A stretch of 10,889 bases of DNA from the NCBI GenBank assembly GCA_017547345.1, contig JAFYPY010000092.1:1-10889 (forward strand), in the 5' to 3' direction. The notes under the pieces are model-generated. The model did not search any database. It was not told where the DNA came from and saw only the letters and a list, made by a program, of their open reading frames with translations. A program made the translations under genes and the position numbers. This document shows positions 6,659 through 10,889 of the stretch, one piece after another. The first letter of the stretch is position 1. Each line of letters opens with the position of its first letter. This stretch comes from Bacillota bacterium. Lineage in GTDB: Bacteria > Bacillota_A > Clostridia > Peptostreptococcales > Anaerovoracaceae.

Positions 6659-8587
6659 TTAGCTTACTGCTTCTCCATCTGGAGCTTCAGTAGTTACGAT
6701 TTCTAATTTTTCACCGTTGTCAGCAAATAGAATCATACCCTTGGATTCTACACCACGAAGTGCCTTTGGCTTTAAGTTAGCAACAACGATAACCTTCTTG
6801 CCAACCATTTCTTCCGGCTTGTAATGCTGAGCAACACCGCTTACGATCTGACGGATCTCTGTACCCATCTTAACTTCGAACACTAAAAGCTTGTCTGCTT
6901 TTGGATGCTTTTCTGCCTTCTGAATTAAGCCAACTCTTAGGTCAATCTTATCAACGTCTTCAAAAGTGATTTCTGGCTTTAGTTCAAGTGGAATGCTTAC
7001 TGGTTCCTTAGGCGCGTTTAGTGCTGCTAATTCCTCAAGTTCCTTTTCGATGTCAAGTCTAGGGAAGATTGGGTTGCCCTTCTTAACTTCTTCGCCGTTC
7101 ATCATTTCGAATGTGAATGCATCTTCCCAAACAACATCAGAATACCATAAGCCCATCTGCTTTCTGATTTCCTTGGAAGTTGTGTGCATGAATGGGTAGA
7201 TTAGAACAGAGATGATTCTAATAGCTTCTGCCAAGTTGTGCATTACTGTATCAAGTTCAGCCTTCTTTGCTTCGTCCTTCGCAAGTACCCATGGAGCCTT
7301 TTCGTCAATGTACTTGTTGGCTCTTCTAACTAGGATCCAGATTTCTTCAAGTGCCATGTTGAATGCGAACTTGTCCATCTGAGCTTCAACTTTAGCTGCA
7401 GCACCAGTTGCGATAGCCTTTAAGTCGTCATCGATTTCGTCATTTGTAGTAGCTGCTGGAATCTTGCCACCACAGTATTTTTCAATCATAGAAACTGTTC
7501 TTGAAACTAAGTTTCCAAGGTCGTTTGCAAGGTCATAGTTCATTCTCTTTAACATAACTTCGTTAGTAAAAATACCATCCTGACCGAATGTGTATTCACG
7601 AAGTAAGAAGTACTTAAGAGCATCGATTCCGTATCTGTCGATAAGAACTACTGGGTCAACTACATCACCTGCCTTAGCAGCTTTGGACTTGGAAACCTTT
7701 TCGCCGCCTAGTAATAACCAGCCGTGACCAAGTACCTGCTTAGGAAGAGGTAAACCTGCACTCATAAGCATTGCCGGCCAAATGATGGAGTGGAATCTTA
7801 CGATTTCCTTACCAACAAGGTGTACGTTTGCTGGCCAGTACTTGTCATAAAGTTCTGTGTCATCAGGATATCCTAATGCTGTGATATAGTTTGTAAGAGC
7901 ATCAAGCCATACATAAATTACATGTCTTTCATCTAATGGAACCGGAATACCCCAGTCGAAAGTAGATCTAGAAATGCAAAGGTCATCAAGCCCCTGATTG
8001 ATGAACGCTGTCATTTCGTTTCTTCTGCTTTCCGGCTGAAGGAATTCAGGATTGTTTGCGAATAAGTCAAGTAACGGCTGAGCGTACTTGGATAGTTTGA
8101 AGAAGTAAGCTTCTTCCTTTGCTGCCTGAACCGGTCTGCCACAGTCAGGACAACATCCGTTTACAAGCTGACTTTCTGTCCAGAAAGATTCACAAGGTGT
8201 GCAGTATAGTCCTTCGTATTCACCCTTGTAGATATCTCCGTTTTCGTACATCTTCATGAAGATTTTCTGTACTCTTTCTACGTGTCTTGGCTCAGTTGTT
8301 CTGATGAAGTCATCGTAGGAGATTTCCATTGTCTTCCAAAGTTCTTTGATGCCAGCTACGATTTCGTCAACATACTGCTGCGGAGTAACTCCCTTAGCGT
8401 TTGCCAAAGTTTCAATCTTCTGACCATGTTCATCAGTACCAGTTAAGAAACGAACGTCGTAACCTGATAATCTCTTGAATCTTGCCATTGCGTCAGCCAT
8501 AACTGTACAGTAAGTGTGGCCTACATGTAAGTTTGAGCTTGGATAGTAAATTGGCGTTGTAATATAATAAGTGCCTTTCGTTGTCAT
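6659..8587 (-). CDS. metG: Methionyl-tRNA synthetase
   Basis: Class I aminoacyl-tRNA synthetase that charges tRNA-Met with methionine in the cytoplasm. It has 642 residues, the length of the MetG form carrying a C-terminal tRNA-binding domain. The HIGH box is HVGH (21-24). A single zinc knuckle is marked by C129, C132, C146 and C149, with an extra C145. The KMSKS box reads KVSKS (297-301) and is followed by AAKA before GDVVDP. WLDALTNYI at 227-235 and the anticodon-binding helical domain (about 350-500) are typical. The C-terminal EMAP/Trbp111-like OB fold starts near 545 (DLRVGLIQKAEKHPKADKL) and is intact. The start is supported by AGAGGAAAG six bases upstream. It follows the small membrane-protein gene by 15 bp, so it is co-transcribed with it; no T-box is visible here because the gene lies inside an operon. 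Confidence 0.98.
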   Translation of the reverse strand: MTTKGTYYITTPIYYPSSNLHVGHTYCTVMADAMARFKRLSGYDVRFLTGTDEHGQKIETLANAKGVTPQQYVDEIVAGIKELWKTMEISYDDFIRTTEPRHVERVQKIFMKMYENGDIYKGEYEGLYCTPCESFWTESQLVNGCCPDCGRPVQAAKEEAYFFKLSKYAQPLLDLFANNPEFLQPESRRNEMTAFINQGLDDLCISRSTFDWGIPVPLDERHVIYVWLDALTNYITALGYPDDTELYDKYWPANVHLVGKEIVRFHSIIWPAMLMSAGLPLPKQVLGHGWLLLGGEKVSKSKAAKAGDVVDPVVLIDRYGIDALKYFLLREYTFGQDGIFTNEVMLKRMNYDLANDLGNLVSRTVSMIEKYCGGKIPAATTNDEIDDDLKAIATGAAAKVEAQMDKFAFNMALEEIWILVRRANKYIDEKAPWVLAKDEAKKAELDTVMHNLAEAIRIISVLIYPFMHTTSKEIRKQMGLWYSDVVWEDAFTFEMMNGEEVKKGNPIFPRLDIEKELEELAALNAPKEPVSIPLELKPEITFEDVDKIDLRVGLIQKAEKHPKADKLLVFEVKMGTEIRQIVSGVAQHYKPEEMVGKKVIVVANLKPKALRGVESKGMILFADNGEKLEIVTTEAPDGEAVS

Positions 8588-8602
8588 TTTGTACTTTCCT
8601 CT

Positions 8603-8800
8603 CTATTCCTCATCCTTCATTGGTTCATCAGCATCTGCTGTTTCTCCATTTTTAGATGTCAGTTTTGTCATAATTGTATTTGTTGCCGCAATTAGTGCAA
8701 CACCTGCCGCTAACCCTACTCCTACAATCTTTAGGGCGGCTTTGCCTGCATCTGCTAATTTTACTTCAGGCATTTCAGCTTTTTTAATCCCTGGTTTCAT
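8603..8800 (-). CDS. Small single-pass membrane protein of unknown function
   Basis: I do not recognise this 65-residue protein. It has a short basic N-terminus, a Gly/Ala-rich hydrophobic segment at about 24-43 (IVGVGLAAGVALIAAT within it) that should span the membrane once, and an acidic tail (residues 52-65, seven Asp/Glu). There is no cleavable-signal pattern and no cysteine. The ATG has AAGGA nine bases upstream and lies inside the 3' end of the kinase gene, overlapping it by 17 bp in another frame. metG follows 15 bp after the stop. The tight packing and good ribosome site argue that it is a real gene, despite its length. A longer open frame on the opposite strand across this spot has no such support. 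Confidence 0.75.
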   Translation of the reverse strand: MKPGIKKAEMPEVKLADAGKAALKIVGVGLAAGVALIAATNTIMTKLTSKNGETADADEPMKDEE

Positions 8801-9413
8801 CTCTGTATGTCCTTCTTTCTACATATTCAGCAATAAGAGACGCCGCTTCTTCTTCAGTAATGTAGCTACTGTTAATGGAAAGGTTGTAATTTCTATAATC
8901 TCCCCACTTCTGGCAAGTGTGATAGTTGTAATAGTTCTGTCTCGCCTTGTCGATAGTAGCAACAGTGTGAGCAATCTTTTCGGGATTGTCACCGTATTCT
9001 TCTACAGCACGCTTAAGTCTATCTTCTGTTTCTGCATAAATGAAAACATTTGTTACGCCTGGCATATCCTTAAGGATGTAGTCAGCGCAACGACCAACGA
9101 TAACGCCTTCGTTATTTTCGCTGATTTCTTTAATAACATCGAACTGTGCTAAGAAAAGCTTCTCATTTACAGAAAGTGGGCTTGCGCCGATTCCTTCACT
9201 AAGATTTAAAGCAGATGCAAGGTTGTATGCGAAGCTACTCTTTGCCTTTAGTTCTGCACTTTCAATAAGTTCTCTAGAAAAACCGCTTGCTTCAACAGCC
9301 TTATCGATTACTTCCTTGTCATAAAAAGGAACTCCAAGCTTTTCTGCTAAAAGTTTTCCGATTTTTCTGCCACCGCTTCCGTATTCACGGCTAATTGTTA
9401 CCAATTTCTTCAT
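8784..9413 (-). CDS. Cytidylate-kinase-like family protein
   Basis: The protein matches the cytidylate-kinase-like family (Cytidylate_kin2, PF13189) that is frequent in anaerobic Bacillota. Family members have a P-loop nucleoside-monophosphate-kinase fold, but the substrate is mostly unproven, so a role as a true CMP kinase should not be assumed. It has 209 residues. Visible landmarks are the N-terminal ISREYGSGGRKIG (7-19) in the P-loop position, VIVGRCADYIL (104-114), and a DKARQNYYNYHTCQKWGD segment (155-172) followed by YNLSINSS (176-183). The start codon is 3 bp after the aspartokinase stop, with GAGGAGG formed by the final Glu codons of that gene, implying translational coupling. The 3' end overlaps the next small gene by 17 bp. 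Confidence 0.92.
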   Translation of the reverse strand: MKKLVTISREYGSGGRKIGKLLAEKLGVPFYDKEVIDKAVEASGFSRELIESAELKAKSSFAYNLASALNLSEGIGASPLSVNEKLFLAQFDVIKEISENNEGVIVGRCADYILKDMPGVTNVFIYAETEDRLKRAVEEYGDNPEKIAHTVATIDKARQNYYNYHTCQKWGDYRNYNLSINSSYITEEEAASLIAEYVERRTYRDETRD

Positions 9414-9416
9414 AGT

Positions 9417-10748
9417 CTATTCCTCCTCTACGAAAGCATTGTAGATAGCTCTAATAGCCTTCTGGAAATCTTTATTGTCAACACCAACGATAATGTTCAT
9501 TTCGCTGGAGCCCTGGTCAATCATTCTAATGTTGACTTCTGCATCCCCTAAAGCGTTAAACAGCTTTGCGGAAACCCCTGGTCTGTAGCTCATTCTATGA
9601 CCTACAGTCGCAATTAGTGCAACGTCTTCAATGATGTCAATGCTGTCTGGCTGAAGTCTTGTGCGGAAAGCATCTACAACTTCGTCTAGTCTGTCACCGA
9701 TATCCTGATTTGACATAACTACTGAAACAGTATCTATGCCAGATGGTAAATGTTCAAAGTTGATGTTATAGTCATCAAGAACTCCTAGAATACGTCTTAC
9801 GAAACCTCTTTCGCTGGACATCATATTCTTGTATAAAGCAACTACTGTGAAGTCCTTGCTGCCTGCAATACCTGTGATTATAGGCTCGCCATCATCGCTG
9901 TTTACATACCCAGGTTCAGCAGTAATCATTGTACCTGGATCCTCAGGCGCATTTGTGTTTCTTATATTAATAGGAACATTGGCCATTCTTGCTGGATAAA
10001 TGGCGTCTTCGTGTAGTACGCTAGCTCCCATATATGATAACTCTCTAAGTTCCTTATATGAAATGGATGCAATCTGCTTTGGCTTCTTAACAATTCTAGG
10101 GTCTGCCATTAAGAATCCGGAAACATCCGTCCAGTTTTCGTAAACATCCGCGCCGATTGCTCTTGCAACAAGAGATCCTGTAATGTCAGAACCTCCTCTA
10201 GAGAAAGTCTTGATTTCTCCATCTGGAGTTGAGCCGTAGAAACCTGGAAGAACAGCATTTTCGTGCTTTTCAAGTTCTTCTCTAAGAGCCTTGTCTGTTT
10301 CTTCTATAAGAATCTTGCCTTTAGCATCAAACTTCACAAGTCCTGCCGCATCGACAAAGTCAAAGCCAAGGAAAGCAGCCACAAGTACTGCATTTAGGTA
10401 TTCGCCTCTTGACGCTATATAGTCTGCACTTGGATTCTTCTTTAGATTTTCTCTAATCTCATCGAGATGCTCCATTAATCCGGCTTCCACTCCAAGGTTT
10501 AGAGCTACCGCCATATATCTATCTGCAACTACCTGAAAAACCTGATCATATGGTAAGTTATGTTCCATATGGGTCTTACATAGGTATAATAAATCCGTTA
10601 TTTTGTTATCTCCATCAAAGCGCTTACCTGGTGCTGATACCACGATAAACTTTCTGCTAGGGTCTTGTTCAATAATTTGTTTAGTCTTAGTCAGTTGTAT
10701 TCCATCTGCAACTGAGGATCCACCGAACTTTGCTACTTTTACTCCCAT
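9417..10748 (-). CDS. lysC: Aspartate kinase (monofunctional, with ACT domains)
   Basis: Cytoplasmic enzyme that phosphorylates L-aspartate with ATP, the first step toward lysine, diaminopimelate, threonine and methionine. It has 443 residues. The kinase domain shows KFGGSSV (7-13), SRGEYLNA (113-120), SRGGSDITGSLVARAIGA (183-200) and TDVSGFLMADPRIV (207-220). Two C-terminal ACT domains lie at about 300-370 and 376-441, with DQGSSEMNI at 411-419; these normally bind the feedback inhibitor, lysine and/or threonine. There is no fused homoserine dehydrogenase. I use lysC as a general symbol; paralogues dapG or thrA-type cannot be told apart here. The start has AAAGGAA eight bases or so upstream. 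A strong promoter lies 50-75 bp upstream of the start. It appears to be the first gene of the run leading to tilS. Confidence 0.96.
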   Translation of the reverse strand: MGVKVAKFGGSSVADGIQLTKTKQIIEQDPSRKFIVVSAPGKRFDGDNKITDLLYLCKTHMEHNLPYDQVFQVVADRYMAVALNLGVEAGLMEHLDEIRENLKKNPSADYIASRGEYLNAVLVAAFLGFDFVDAAGLVKFDAKGKILIEETDKALREELEKHENAVLPGFYGSTPDGEIKTFSRGGSDITGSLVARAIGADVYENWTDVSGFLMADPRIVKKPKQIASISYKELRELSYMGASVLHEDAIYPARMANVPINIRNTNAPEDPGTMITAEPGYVNSDDGEPIITGIAGSKDFTVVALYKNMMSSERGFVRRILGVLDDYNINFEHLPSGIDTVSVVMSNQDIGDRLDEVVDAFRTRLQPDSIDIIEDVALIATVGHRMSYRPGVSAKLFNALGDAEVNIRMIDQGSSEMNIIVGVDNKDFQKAIRAIYNAFVEEE

Positions 10749-10794
10749 TTTAGGTGTTCCTTTCTTTCCAAAAATTCTTATGTACTAACAAATT

Positions 10795-10823
10795 ATTATA
10801 TTACAAGCCTATGAATTTTTCAA
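10795..10823 (-). promoter_or_regulatory. Sigma-70-type promoter for the aspartate kinase operon
   Basis: On the minus strand TTGAAA (10823-10818) is followed after exactly 17 bp by a perfect TATAAT (10800-10795). Transcription would start near 10788, giving a leader of about 40 bases, too short for a lysine riboswitch or T-box downstream of this promoter. The 141 bp from 10749 to the window end hold no gene; the other visible elements are a six-base T-run on the minus strand at 10849-10844 and a weak AT-rich inverted repeat at 10864-10889. Confidence 0.7.
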
Positions 10824-10889
10824 TATCTTTGTCCTTTGCTAACAAAAAAGACCCTTGAGTTTCGCCATATTATTTTATATAAATATGAC

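Noticed and set aside
8571..9152. A 193-codon open frame on the plus strand
   Set aside because: It is antisense to the 5' end of metG, the small membrane-protein gene and the kinase-like gene. The minus-strand genes have family motifs or tight coupling with ribosome sites, and this frame has neither.
10168..10183. CTCTTG-caa-CAAGAG hairpin in the aspartate kinase gene
   Set aside because: A 6-bp stem of this kind is expected several times by chance in a sequence of this length, and nothing else marks it.
1..10889. Search for a defence, mobile or CRISPR system
   Set aside because: All nine genes belong to housekeeping or common regulatory families or, in one case, are small and uncharacterised. 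There are no spaced repeats, transposase or integrase genes, or attachment-site-like duplications that I can see.

Overview
This is an ordinary-looking, gene-dense chromosomal segment. All nine recognisable genes lie on the minus strand, so transcription runs from the right end to the left end. The sequence is moderately AT-rich by eye. Start sites mostly carry strong Shine-Dalgarno sequences, and the two promoters I can read are TTGAAA-17 bp-TATAAT/TAAAAT. These traits, a SpoIIE-type phosphatase next to tilS-ftsH, a metG-tatD pair and the protein sequences themselves suggest a Bacillota bacterium, most likely a member of Clostridia. I cannot name a genus from this window.

Layout in transcription order (high to low coordinates). 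A promoter at about 10795-10823 precedes an aspartate kinase (10748-9417). A cytidylate-kinase-like protein follows after 3 bp (9413-8784). An unrecognised 65-residue single-pass membrane protein overlaps it by 17 bp (8800-8603). Next comes methionyl-tRNA synthetase metG (8587-6659). A 90-bp gap with weak hairpin potential leads to the tatD-family hydrolase (6568-5738), then a stand-alone SpoIIE-like PP2C phosphatase domain (about 5650-4967) and the tRNA-Ile lysidine synthetase tilS (4934-3489). A promoter overlapping the end of tilS drives ftsH (GTG start, 3397-1340). The last gene overlaps the end of ftsH by 17 bp and encodes a PucR-family regulator; its C-terminal DNA-binding domain lies beyond base 1.

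Functionally the region combines amino-acid biosynthesis (aspartokinase), translation (metG, tilS), nucleotide-kinase-like and nuclease-like housekeeping, membrane protein quality control (ftsH) and two regulatory proteins. Short gaps and overlaps suggest one long operon from lysC to tilS and a second transcription unit starting at ftsH. No RNA gene, CRISPR array, insertion sequence or phage gene is visible, and no gap without a gene exceeds 141 bp.

I found no convincing new system. The observations most worth a second look are two adjacent perfect 9-bp stem-loops early in the phosphatase gene, a GC-rich palindrome-rich patch in tatD coinciding with an apparent 20-residue insertion, a membrane-less SpoIIE domain in the usual spoIIE position, and the small membrane protein coupled to the kinase.
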